From contig NZ_SOEZ01000010.1 in NCBI RefSeq assembly GCF_004402215.1, positions 13,699 through 59,693 of the forward strand: DNA of 45,995 nucleotides, given 5' to 3'. The stretch is from Cryobacterium tagatosivorans. Its GTDB lineage: Bacteria; Actinomycetota; Actinomycetes; Actinomycetales; Microbacteriaceae. A model generated the notes under the pieces. It was not told the DNA's origin and made no database searches. It saw only the letters and a program-made list of their open reading frames with translations. Every line of letters starts with the position of its first letter. The first letter of the stretch is position 1. The translations under genes and the position numbers were made by a program. Shown piece after piece: positions 30,712 to 38,794 of the stretch.

Positions 30712-31178
30712 TTTGTCAGCCTCACCCGATGACGCTTTGCTGTCCACCTGGTGTGCTGTTGCAACTTCTTGAACCGAATTCGTGGGCTGGGCTGTAGCTC
30801 CGTGGCAGCGTTGAAGCCTCCCAAGCTGGGAGAGTGCAAAACGATAGAGCGACGGCGAAACACATAGATGCGGTGCCAAGCGTCGCCAGTATGACGCACC
30901 GCCACGACCCACGCCCGCAGGCGCCCCGCGACGGTGTCGCGGACTACTACCTTGTGCGCAACTGACAATCACCCATCCGTCTGGACTTCGGTCCCAGTGC
31001 GGTCAGGACCGCGTCCCGGTCGCCTCGCTGTTGTCTGCGGGCTCCATTCTTGGGCGCGGCGTAGCGTAACGCAGCCCGGCAGGCCGGTCAGAGGAACCCT
31101 GAACCTGGCGCGGCGGCTGCTTCCCCACGGGAGGCTCCGTCAACCCGAAACCAGTTCCGATGCACTGCGCGATCCTCC
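30712..31178. other. Non-coding junction between core genome and island
   Basis: Nothing here looks like a functional gene: the open frames lack codon bias and ribosome sites. The stretch contains the tRNA-like fossil at 30791-30832 and a small hairpin CTCCCA/TGGGAG (30818-30832) that is part of that fossil. No integrase remnant could be recognised. Confidence 0.6.
30791..30832 (+). pseudogene. Degenerate tRNA-Gly-like sequence
   Basis: These 42 bases align without gaps to bases 30641-30682 of the intact tRNA-Gly, matching at 29 positions, including TGTAG, TGG-AG and the complete anticodon loop region TCCCAAGCTG. The 3' third (T arm, acceptor) is not preserved. It may be a fossil from recombination or integration at the tRNA gene, or an old tandem tRNA copy. 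Confidence 0.4.
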
Positions 31179-31433
31179 TTACGTGCTTCGAGTCGGATCT
31201 GCGGCAGAGGTCAGCTGTCGCACCCGCGTGGATTGCCGGTCGAGCCACGGTTCGGTGACTTCCGGGGCGAAGTCGCGGGCCTCCGTTTGGAAGCAGAGAT
31301 AGCGCAGGATCTGGTGGTATCGCGAAACGCCAATGCCGAAGGTGTCTCGGATCGCCTCGCGCTTGGATCCGCCGGCGCCTGGCGTCCACTTCATCTCGAA
31401 ATCGAGAGTCTTTCGGCGTCGTTCCGTGAACAT
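31179..31433 (-). CDS. DUF3263 domain-containing protein
   Basis: Encodes 84 residues. The segment LDFEMKWTPGAGGSKREAIR followed by DTFGIGVSRYHQIL matches the DUF3263 pattern (LDFE-W--GA-KE-AIR--FG-S-TRYYQ-L), a short helical, probably DNA-binding domain widespread in Actinobacteria. The start is ATG at 31433. It stands alone, in the low-GC side of the tRNA junction, convergent with nothing and 213 bp from the SDR gene. It may be a small regulator carried by the island or displaced core DNA. Confidence 0.72.
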   Translation of the reverse strand: MFTERRRKTLDFEMKWTPGAGGSKREAIRDTFGIGVSRYHQILRYLCFQTEARDFAPEVTEPWLDRQSTRVRQLTSAADPTRST

Positions 31434-31646
31434 GGACTCATTCTAAGAAGACGCCTGCCCTGCGACGTGACGGGTTGCGCTCTGCGTATCGTCGCGCCGT
31501 GATCCCGACAACTTCCGGTCCGCTTCACGCTTCACGCTTCGCTATTGCGCCCCACTAGCCCCTCTCGCTGGCAATGCGTTCGATTTCAAAGAGCATCGCC
31601 GCGTGCTACGTCAAGAGACGCCTGGGCCGCCGCCCTCGGCGATCCG

Positions 31647-32408
31647 TCAACGAACGAGGTATCCGCCGTCCACGGGGATGATCGCCCCGTTGATGTAATG
31701 AGCAGCTGCTGAGCACAAGAAGGTCACGGTTCCGGCGATGTCGTCGGCGTCGCCCCAGCGACCAGCGGGAATCCGATCCAGAATGCTCCGCCTACGTGCC
31801 TCGTCGTTCAAGAGGGCCTTATTGAGTTCGGTGGCGATGTATCCGGGTGCGACGGCGTTCACAGTGACACCTCGGTTTCCCCACTCATTTGCCAGCGCCT
31901 TCGTGAACTGAGCGATCGCGCCCTTTGACGCTGAATACGCGGCGACGTTCGTGCCGCCGACAAACGAATTGGCGGAGGCGATGTTGACAATTCGCCCGCT
32001 GCCCCGTGTGAGCATCTGCCGCCCCACTTGCTGGGTCACCTGCGCCACGGCTCGCAGATTGACGTTCAGCACGTCATCCCAGTCCCGGAGGGGGTACTTT
32101 TCAAACGGGTGGCGTATGACCATCCCCGCGTTGTTCACCAAGATGTCGATCTCTTCGTCTCGGAGCAGTTCCTCCATCCTGGATTCGATTGCCTCCGGAT
32201 CGGACAGGTCGACGGCCACGCTCCGGGCTATGTGGGAATGGACGTCGTCGGAACGCTGCAACCCGATGACTCGTGCGCCGCTCCTCGACAGGTCGAGAGC
32301 GATTGCTCGACCTATTCCGCGCGAAGCTCCCGTGACGAGCGCGGTTGCCGATTGTAGGTCGACATTCATCCTCCCGAAGCGTGACTCTTGGCCTTGCGCC
32401 GGACTCAT
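31647..32408 (-). CDS. SDR oxidoreductase, KduD/gluconate 5-dehydrogenase-like
   Basis: Encodes 253 residues if started at the ATG (32408) that overlaps the preceding stop (ATGA); a second ATG at 32369, directly after GGGAGG, would give a more typical SDR length. Motifs are TGASRGIG at 26-33, NNAG at 92-95, and catalytic Ser145, Tyr158 and Lys162. The closest family pattern is 2-keto-3-deoxy-gluconate 5-dehydrogenase or gluconate 5-dehydrogenase (ANSFVGG, PVDGGYLVR). It is the last gene of the ten-gene island operon and probably oxidises or reduces a sugar-acid hydroxyl. Confidence 0.82.
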   Translation of the reverse strand: MSPAQGQESRFGRMNVDLQSATALVTGASRGIGRAIALDLSRSGARVIGLQRSDDVHSHIARSVAVDLSDPEAIESRMEELLRDEEIDILVNNAGMVIRHPFEKYPLRDWDDVLNVNLRAVAQVTQQVGRQMLTRGSGRIVNIASANSFVGGTNVAAYSASKGAIAQFTKALANEWGNRGVTVNAVAPGYIATELNKALLNDEARRRSILDRIPAGRWGDADDIAGTVTFLCSAAAHYINGAIIPVDGGYLVR

Positions 32409-33667
32409 GGCTGGTGTTCCGCAAGAACGCTTGGCAAGGTGCGCGGTGTTCCTACCAGCTCGAGAAATCGATCCGCAACGGCATTGGCGAACTCGGCGCT
32501 GTTGATGTCGCGATCAATCGTTGTCAGGGGGATGGTAGCGGGGAGATGCCGTCGCAGCGCTTCAATCAGGGCATTGTCTGCCTTCTCGTTCGCGATGGGT
32601 CCGCCGGGGACGCCGATAAGGGAGAGCCCTTTGGTCGGTACCATCACGGCGGTAGGGGCCGTGGCGGGGGCGACGCATGCGGCAATCTGCCGTCCCAGTT
32701 CCTGCATTTCCGTCTCGTTGATTCGTACAAGTGTGGCGACGGCATTGTGGTGATAGAGCGCTCGGGAGCGGTATCGGTCCGGCACGGTGTCCATGGCACC
32801 TTGATTGAAGAAGTCGCAGGCTCCCGGCACCACGATCAATGGCACATTGTGCTTGACCGCAGCCGTCATCCGGTCAGGCCCTGTAGCGTGCACACCGCCA
32901 AAGAGGCTGTTGGCGACCTCCGAAAGGGTGAAGTCGATGACGGCCGTAATGACGCCGTCCCGCACGAAGTCGTCCATCGCCGGTCCGCCCACTCCATTGG
33001 CATGGAAGATAATTGGCTCGTAACCGGCGTCTTCAAGCCGTTTGGCGAGCACCATTGCCCCCGGGGTGGTCTGGCCCAGCATGGTGATTCCGACACAGGG
33101 CCGGTGACTGACAGGCGGCCGACCTGCCCAGGTGACCATGCCCATCACCGCGGCTGTCGCATTGTCGAACACGCTTCTGGCCACCGAATTCAGACCAAGA
33201 ATGTCGACCACGGAGTGCATAACCACGACATCGCTACTCCCCATGAACGGGCCGAATTCGCGCCTGCCGGACGCGCTCGGCGAGACGATGACCTTGGGGA
33301 CGCCCACGGGTAGGGCCTGCATCGCTGCGGCAGCCATCAGACCGCCTTCCGCGCCTCCGAGGCATAGGAGGCCGTCGATGTGGCCGGCTGCGTACAGGTC
33401 CTTGACCACCTGTCGGAGGCCCTCCTGCATAAGCGCAACTGCAGCACCTCGAGAGCCCGTATTTCGTACCTCCGCGAGCGAGTGACCCGACCCCTCGGCG
33501 ACGACGTCCCTCGAGACGTCGGCGAGTAACGTCGCGGTGCCCAGGATGCCTGAGTCGATCACGATCGTGCCCGCCCCCAACCCGCGCAGGCGATCTCGCA
33601 CATACCGAATCTCGTCGCTCTTTGTGTCGAGGGTCCCGATCAGGGCGATATTGGGCGTTTTCTCCAT
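32405..33667 (-). CDS. Tm-1-like ATP-binding domain protein (UPF0261 family)
   Basis: Encodes 420 residues, the family length. It has the N-terminal Tm-1 domain (IALIGTLDTKSDEIRYVRD, then LCLGGAEGG and PKVIVSPSASG) and the C-terminal half (GITMLGQTTPGAM, FHANGVGGPAMDDFV). The fold was named from the tomato virus-resistance protein Tm-1; bacterial members occur in catabolic operons and their reaction is poorly established. Overlap with the SDR gene (4 bp) and 15 bp from the DeoR gene show it belongs to the island operon. Cytosolic; ATP or another nucleotide may bind at the Gly-rich loop. Confidence 0.85.
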   Translation of the reverse strand: MEKTPNIALIGTLDTKSDEIRYVRDRLRGLGAGTIVIDSGILGTATLLADVSRDVVAEGSGHSLAEVRNTGSRGAAVALMQEGLRQVVKDLYAAGHIDGLLCLGGAEGGLMAAAAMQALPVGVPKVIVSPSASGRREFGPFMGSSDVVVMHSVVDILGLNSVARSVFDNATAAVMGMVTWAGRPPVSHRPCVGITMLGQTTPGAMVLAKRLEDAGYEPIIFHANGVGGPAMDDFVRDGVITAVIDFTLSEVANSLFGGVHATGPDRMTAAVKHNVPLIVVPGACDFFNQGAMDTVPDRYRSRALYHHNAVATLVRINETEMQELGRQIAACVAPATAPTAVMVPTKGLSLIGVPGGPIANEKADNALIEALRRHLPATIPLTTIDRDINSAEFANAVADRFLELVGTPRTLPSVLAEHQP

Positions 33668-33682
33668 TGAATGGTTCCTTGC

Positions 33683-34486
33683 CTAAGATTGCCGGCCGCG
33701 ACTAGGCGCGTTGCCGGGAGCTCGCACGAGTGGCAGACCGCCGTCGACATACTTCTTCTCTACGCTGCTGAGCATTTCCGCGTCAGTGATCACAAGATCC
33801 AGCTGACCAAGGGGTGCCATTGACAGGAGAGCGGGCGCATCGAACTTGGTGGAGTCGACCAGCGCGATCCGTCGCTCCGAGCGGGCGAAGACCGTTTTCG
33901 TGATCTCTGCGAGCTCCCTCTGAGTTGTCATGAGGCCACCGCTCACCGTCAGACCCGCTGCGGAGACAAATGCAGTGTCGAGGCTGAGCCCGCCCAGGAA
34001 CTCGGCCGTCCATAGTCCAGTGATTGCACGCAGCGACTGATCAACTTCGCCCGGTGTCACGATCACGCGGATGTACGGAGCGTGCAACATGAAGGCAATC
34101 GCTGGAGAGTTGGTGACTATCGTCAGGCTCCGGCTGGCGTCTTGTTCCAACTCAAGCGCCAGTTCAAGAACAGTGGTCGAGGCGTCGAAGAAGACCGTCG
34201 CGCCGTCGGGAATCTCGTCGAGGGCGCGCCGGGCGATGGCTCTCTTCTGCTCTATGACCTGCGAACGACGAAGGTTGAAGTCCGTCCTGATCTCGTGGTG
34301 GAGTCCGGAGAGACTTCGGGCGCCGCCGCGCACGCGTTCAAGAACGCCTTCCGTGACCAGGTAGTCGAGGTCTCGGTGAATCGTGACCGGGGCAACTCCA
34401 AACAACTCACTGAGCGAGTTCAGCTTCGCATACCCGTCGCGGTCGACGACCTCGCGGATGCTCGCTCGTCGTAGCGACGTATCCAT
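33683..34486 (-). CDS. DeoR-family transcriptional regulator
   Basis: Encodes 267 residues: an N-terminal DeoR helix-turn-helix (about 5-57: LNSLSELFGVAPVTIHRDL, then EGVLERVRGGA) and the C-terminal sugar-phosphate-isomerase-like sensor domain (VFFDASTTVLELA, then IALVDSTKF). This family usually represses sugar operons until a phosphorylated sugar binds. AGGAGC precedes the ATG by five bases. It is embedded inside the operon, with only nine bases to the preceding flavoprotein gene, so it is likely autoregulated. No sugar kinase gene accompanies it. Confidence 0.88.
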   Translation of the reverse strand: MDTSLRRASIREVVDRDGYAKLNSLSELFGVAPVTIHRDLDYLVTEGVLERVRGGARSLSGLHHEIRTDFNLRRSQVIEQKRAIARRALDEIPDGATVFFDASTTVLELALELEQDASRSLTIVTNSPAIAFMLHAPYIRVIVTPGEVDQSLRAITGLWTAEFLGGLSLDTAFVSAAGLTVSGGLMTTQRELAEITKTVFARSERRIALVDSTKFDAPALLSMAPLGQLDLVITDAEMLSSVEKKYVDGGLPLVRAPGNAPSRGRQS

Positions 34487-34495
34487 ATGCTGCTC

Positions 34496-36361
34496 CTAAA
34501 TCCCGATTCCGGTCCAAAAACCCGATTGTGTAGCAGCGTACAAGCGACCGCCCTTGGCACGTGCACCGACCACCAGAACCTCCGCGTCCGCCGGAATCTC
34601 GGCGAAGGGGGCACGAGAGTCCGCCGCCCAGTCAGGAGACGACAGCCGAATGCCGGAATCCCCCGGATCGGTCGAAACGAAGCGAACGCCGAGTCGTTCC
34701 AGGATGCCGACGGTGTGCGCCGCAAGAATTGGATTCATGTCGTAACCGACGCCACCTTCGTTCGTGATGACGACCGTTTCGCGCCCCTGCTGGGCAGCGA
34801 AGGCTGCGGCGTTCAGCGCTATCTCATTTGACCCGAGGATCGTGACCCGTCCTGGGGGGAGCTCGCCGGAACGCAACGCGTGCATTGCGTCGATTGTGCC
34901 TTCTGGGGCAGCAGGCGCATACCCCCCGGTAGCGACGACGACGACATCCGCTCCCTCTGCAGATGTGCTGAAGTCGAATGGTGCGTTTACCTGAACGCGC
35001 ACGCCAACATGTTCCAGCTCCTTTTCCATGAATGTCACGTACGCTTCCATCTCGCGTCGTTTGTAATCGACTGCGGCTGCCGTCAGCACCTGGCCTCCGA
35101 TCCGGGCTGATGCTTCGACCAGGCGCACGTCGTGACCGCGCAGCGCAGCCGCGCGGGCCGCCTCGAAGCCGGCTGGACCACCGCCGACTACGAGTACCCT
35201 CTTGCTCTTGGCCTGTGGAGTCAGCCCCTGCGCCGCTTCTCGTTCGTAACCGAGTTCTGGGTTCATTACGCAATGGACGCGCCAGCCGCGGAAGAGGAAT
35301 CCGCCCACACACTCGTTGCAGCCGATGCACCGTCTCACACGGCCCGACTCGCCGTTCTTGATCTTGAACACGAGGTTCGCGTCGGTGAGTTGGGTACGCG
35401 CAAGCGCCACGAAGTCAAGAGCACCGCTTTCAATTGCCCTCGCTGAGGTATCCAGCGCCCAGCCGAGACGGCTAACTCCGATGACCGGCTTGGAGACCAC
35501 TGCCTTGACCCGCGCCGCCAGGGGCAACAGCTCAGCGGGTTCGCGACCCTGCATCATGAACACGGAATCCATGCTTTCGTAGGTCGCGGCCGTCACATTG
35601 AAAACGTCAACGTATGGTTCGATGAGCTTGCAGAAGGCGATGCCTTCCTCGGCCTCCATGCCGCCCTCAACTCGTTCCTCAAGGCTGATGCGGTAGCTCA
35701 GCGGAAAGTCCGGACCCACCTCGTCCCGGATGGCGCGCACGACTTCGAGGGGGAAACGTGCCCGGTTGTCAAAAGACCCGCCGTACTCGTCCGTGCGGTG
35801 GTTGGACTGTGGCGAGAGGAACTGGGTCAACAGGTATCCGTGGGAACCGTGAATGTCAATCAGATCAAATCCGGCAGCCACCGATCGGCGCGCGGCATCC
35901 CGGAATTGCTGAACGATCTGTTTGATCTCGCTGACTTCCAGTGCTCGAGGTTCGTCGCCGATCGCCGAGGAAGTGATAGCGGAAGGCGCAACCGGACCTA
36001 ACCCGTCGACGGTGTTGCTGCGGGGATTCTGGCGGCCGGCGTGGTGGAGCTGCGTCGCGATGAGGACGCCCTCGCGATGGATGGCCTCGGTGAGATCGCT
36101 GAGACCAGCAATGAAAAGGTCATCGTCGATGCGCACGGGGTTGCCCGCGGCACGCCCCACCTTCCAGTCGATGGCCGTGTTCTCCAGGATGATGAGCGAG
36201 ACACCTCCCTTTGCCCTGGCGACCAGGTAGTCGGTGAGCTTTTCGGACACTTCGCCGAATTCTGTAGCGAATTTGGTATGCATGGGTGATTGGACGAAGC
36301 GATTCTTCAGTGTCAAGCGCCCGATCTGGGCCGGGGTATACAGAACATCCAGGGTGCTCAT
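34496..36361 (-). CDS. Old-yellow-enzyme/Fe-S flavoprotein, trimethylamine-dehydrogenase-like
   Basis: Encodes 621 residues. Residues 1-370 form an FMN-binding OYE barrel (LKNRFVQSPM, HGSHGYLLTQFLSP, DEYGGSFDNRARF). A [4Fe-4S] motif follows with Cys345, Cys348, Cys351 and Cys364; the C-x2-C-x2-C-x12-C spacing is that of trimethylamine dehydrogenase rather than of 2,4-dienoyl-CoA reductase. The C-terminal part is a nucleotide-binding domain (VLVVGGGPAGFEAA, then TILGSNEIALNAA). The cysteine that carries covalent FMN in trimethylamine dehydrogenase is not seen in QSPMHTK, so FMN should be non-covalent. It probably removes electrons or hydride from an organic substrate in the cytosol; substrate unknown. 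Confidence 0.85.
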   Translation of the reverse strand: MSTLDVLYTPAQIGRLTLKNRFVQSPMHTKFATEFGEVSEKLTDYLVARAKGGVSLIILENTAIDWKVGRAAGNPVRIDDDLFIAGLSDLTEAIHREGVLIATQLHHAGRQNPRSNTVDGLGPVAPSAITSSAIGDEPRALEVSEIKQIVQQFRDAARRSVAAGFDLIDIHGSHGYLLTQFLSPQSNHRTDEYGGSFDNRARFPLEVVRAIRDEVGPDFPLSYRISLEERVEGGMEAEEGIAFCKLIEPYVDVFNVTAATYESMDSVFMMQGREPAELLPLAARVKAVVSKPVIGVSRLGWALDTSARAIESGALDFVALARTQLTDANLVFKIKNGESGRVRRCIGCNECVGGFLFRGWRVHCVMNPELGYEREAAQGLTPQAKSKRVLVVGGGPAGFEAARAAALRGHDVRLVEASARIGGQVLTAAAVDYKRREMEAYVTFMEKELEHVGVRVQVNAPFDFSTSAEGADVVVVATGGYAPAAPEGTIDAMHALRSGELPPGRVTILGSNEIALNAAAFAAQQGRETVVITNEGGVGYDMNPILAAHTVGILERLGVRFVSTDPGDSGIRLSSPDWAADSRAPFAEIPADAEVLVVGARAKGGRLYAATQSGFWTGIGI

Positions 36362-36399
36362 TGCATGTGCTCCTCTTTGAGTGCGATGGGTTGGAAGTT

Positions 36400-37533
36400 T
36401 CAGTCGTTCTGGACAGGTGTCCAGAGCCCTGACTTGGCCGATTCAATGACCGCCTCTTCGACGAGCGTTGACTTGAGGCCCTCCCGGAACGTGGTCTGCG
36501 GACGCTCAGTCGTTCCAGCTACCGCGGATAGGAAATCCGCGATCTGGATGACCTTGGTATCGGCGTATCCGATTTGGTACCCGGAAATGGGCCAGAAGAA
36601 GTCCCCGGACGGGTGAGCGGGACCAGTGAGGATTGTGCGGTAGCCCTGCCGGTCGGCACTGTCGCGACCGTCGTAGTACTGCAGTTCCCCCATGTGTTCC
36701 CAGTTGAAGGAGAGGCTCCCGGTGGAACCGATGACCTCGAATCCTGCCGAGGTCTTCTTGCCGGGTGCGGCCCAGGAGCTCTCGATGTAGCCAGTTGCGC
36801 CGCTGGCGAATTTGAGCATGAACGCTGTGGCGTCGTCAACGTCCACGGGCCCGGTGCCCGAGCCGCTCAAGAGCGGCCGTTCAGTGACGAATTGGTGCTG
36901 GATCCCTTGTACTGCAGTGATGTCGCCAGCGAGGAAGCGGCTGAAGTCGATGGCATGACTGCCGATGTCTCCGAGAGCACCAGAGCCGGCCTGGTCCTTC
37001 TTGAAGCGCCAGACGAGCGGGACGCTTGGATCGTTGAAGAATTCTCCGAGCCAGAAGGAGCGGACACTGCGGATCTCTCCAATGGCCCCTTCGTCGATTA
37101 GCTTCTTTGCGAGCTGAACGGCGGGGGCCAGACGCCAATTGAATCCCACCTGATTGACGACGCCTGCTGCTTCCGCTGCGTCGGCCATTTCGCGGGCAAG
37201 GTTTGCGGTCAGAGCCAGGGGCTTCTCGCAGATCACGTGTTTGCCGTTGGCGATCGCTGCCATGACAACTTCGTAATGCATCACATTGGGCACAAGAATG
37301 TCAATCACGTCAATTTCGGGGTCTTCCACGGCTTCGCGCCAGCTCGTGCCGGCTCTGTTGAAGCCGAAGCGCTTCTGCGACTCTGCCGCAAGTTCGTCGT
37401 TGATTTCGACGATGAGATCGCGCACTGGATAGTACGGGGCAGGCCAGACATACATGGGGTAGGTGGCGAGAGCGATGCTATGGGCCTTGCCCATGAAACC
37501 TCCGCCGATGACTGCAAACTTGAGATCGCGCAC
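36400..37533 (-). CDS. Gfo/Idh/MocA family oxidoreductase
   Basis: Encodes 377 residues beginning with GTG at 37533. The Rossmann loop AVIGGGFMGKAH lies at 7-18, the family EKP motif at 103-105 (VICEKPLAL), and the catalytic-site pair Asp189 and His193 in GDIGSHAIDF. These NAD(P)-dependent enzymes oxidise a ring hydroxyl of sugars, cyclitols or sugar derivatives, often to the 3-keto form. It lies 34 bp after the importer permease and 38 bp before the flavoprotein gene. It is a candidate for the first step after uptake. Confidence 0.88.
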   Translation of the reverse strand: MRDLKFAVIGGGFMGKAHSIALATYPMYVWPAPYYPVRDLIVEINDELAAESQKRFGFNRAGTSWREAVEDPEIDVIDILVPNVMHYEVVMAAIANGKHVICEKPLALTANLAREMADAAEAAGVVNQVGFNWRLAPAVQLAKKLIDEGAIGEIRSVRSFWLGEFFNDPSVPLVWRFKKDQAGSGALGDIGSHAIDFSRFLAGDITAVQGIQHQFVTERPLLSGSGTGPVDVDDATAFMLKFASGATGYIESSWAAPGKKTSAGFEVIGSTGSLSFNWEHMGELQYYDGRDSADRQGYRTILTGPAHPSGDFFWPISGYQIGYADTKVIQIADFLSAVAGTTERPQTTFREGLKSTLVEEAVIESAKSGLWTPVQND

Positions 37534-37567
37534 GACTATGTCCTGTCTCTTATGGTGGGTGTTGGAT

Positions 37568-38794
37568 TTATCGGGAGGAGCGACGCAGTATGTAGGCGTC
37601 GACGCCGAGGGCGGCGATGAGAATCAGGCCCTTGATGATGGCTTGCGAAAACGAAGAGATGTTGAGGATGCTCATGCCGTTGTTGATCGTGGTCAACAGC
37701 ACGGCACCCATTACGGCGCCCGCCACTTTGCCGACGCCTCCGCGCAGTGAGACACCGCCGATGACGGCAGCCGCGATCGCGTCCAGTTCCAGGAATTCAC
37801 CCGCGCCCGGCGTAGACGACCCCAGACGCGCGGTCAGAAGAACCCCTGCAACACCGTACAACGCGCCCATTATGATGAAACCGATGAAGACTGTGCGCTT
37901 GACGTTGACGCCGGAGTAGATCGCGGCCTCACGATTGGCCCCAAGCAGGTACGCACCGCGACCATACGTTGTCCTGAGCATAAGGACCGACAACGCGATC
38001 ACGATAATGACCACCCAGACGAGCGCCATAGGGATTCCGAGGAATCCACCGACGATCCAAGCAAGGATGCCCAGGGGCACGACGAGCAGTGCGATCTCGC
38101 CGATCGTCCTGCCCATCGGCACGGGCGGGCGTGCGAGGATGCCTTCCCGCGCCTCCATGCGACGCTTGGCGGACTTGCGGCGATCTCGGATGACAATGAA
38201 TCCAACCCCGAACGCGAGCGCGATCGCAATGATTACGTACGAGATGCCGGGTGGGATGTAACTTTCGCTTAGCGCTGTGAACTCGGGCGACACCGGGCCG
38301 ATCGTGGCTGCGTTTGTCCAGAGAAGGCCGATGCCTCGGAAGGCCAGCAGCCCGGCGAGGGTCGCGATGAATGAGGGTATGCCGAGGAACACAACCCAAG
38401 CTCCTTGGACCGCGCCAAGAAGAACGCCCGTGCCCAGCGCTGCGAGTACCACCACGATGAGAGGGAGATTGCCCTGCGTTGCGAGTTCAGCGGAGACGAC
38501 TCCGCATAGGAAGACTGCGCTGCCAATGGAGAGGTCGATTTCTGACATGGTCATGAGGATGGCAACCCCGGCTGCTACGACGGCGAGAATGGCGCTCTGT
38601 CGCAACATGAGAGAGAGATTGCGGGGGGTGAGGAACAAACCGTTGGACTGGAGGTGAAAGAGGACCGCGAGTACGACGAAGACGCCGACGAAAATGAGTG
38701 TGCGCCTGCTCATGACTGCCCCCAGCTCCATCCGCGCTTGCTTGCGAAGGGAGTTGTTCGACTCCGCCGTGGACGGGAGCGTAGTTTGCGACAT
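37568..38794 (-). CDS. Sugar ABC transporter permease (XylH type)
   Basis: Encodes 408 residues from the ATG at 38794, with AGGAGG six bases upstream and overlapping the ATPase stop. It is longer than most CUT2 permeases because of an insert of about 70 residues in the middle (IVIRDRRKSAKRRMEAREG, then further helices), as seen in XylH-type members. Family motifs are TMSEIDLSIGSAVFL and LLGANREAAIYSGVNV. About ten membrane segments. It forms the channel of the island importer. Confidence 0.88.
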   Translation of the reverse strand: MSQTTLPSTAESNNSLRKQARMELGAVMSRRTLIFVGVFVVLAVLFHLQSNGLFLTPRNLSLMLRQSAILAVVAAGVAILMTMSEIDLSIGSAVFLCGVVSAELATQGNLPLIVVVLAALGTGVLLGAVQGAWVVFLGIPSFIATLAGLLAFRGIGLLWTNAATIGPVSPEFTALSESYIPPGISYVIIAIALAFGVGFIVIRDRRKSAKRRMEAREGILARPPVPMGRTIGEIALLVVPLGILAWIVGGFLGIPMALVWVVIIVIALSVLMLRTTYGRGAYLLGANREAAIYSGVNVKRTVFIGFIIMGALYGVAGVLLTARLGSSTPGAGEFLELDAIAAAVIGGVSLRGGVGKVAGAVMGAVLLTTINNGMSILNISSFSQAIIKGLILIAALGVDAYILRRSSR

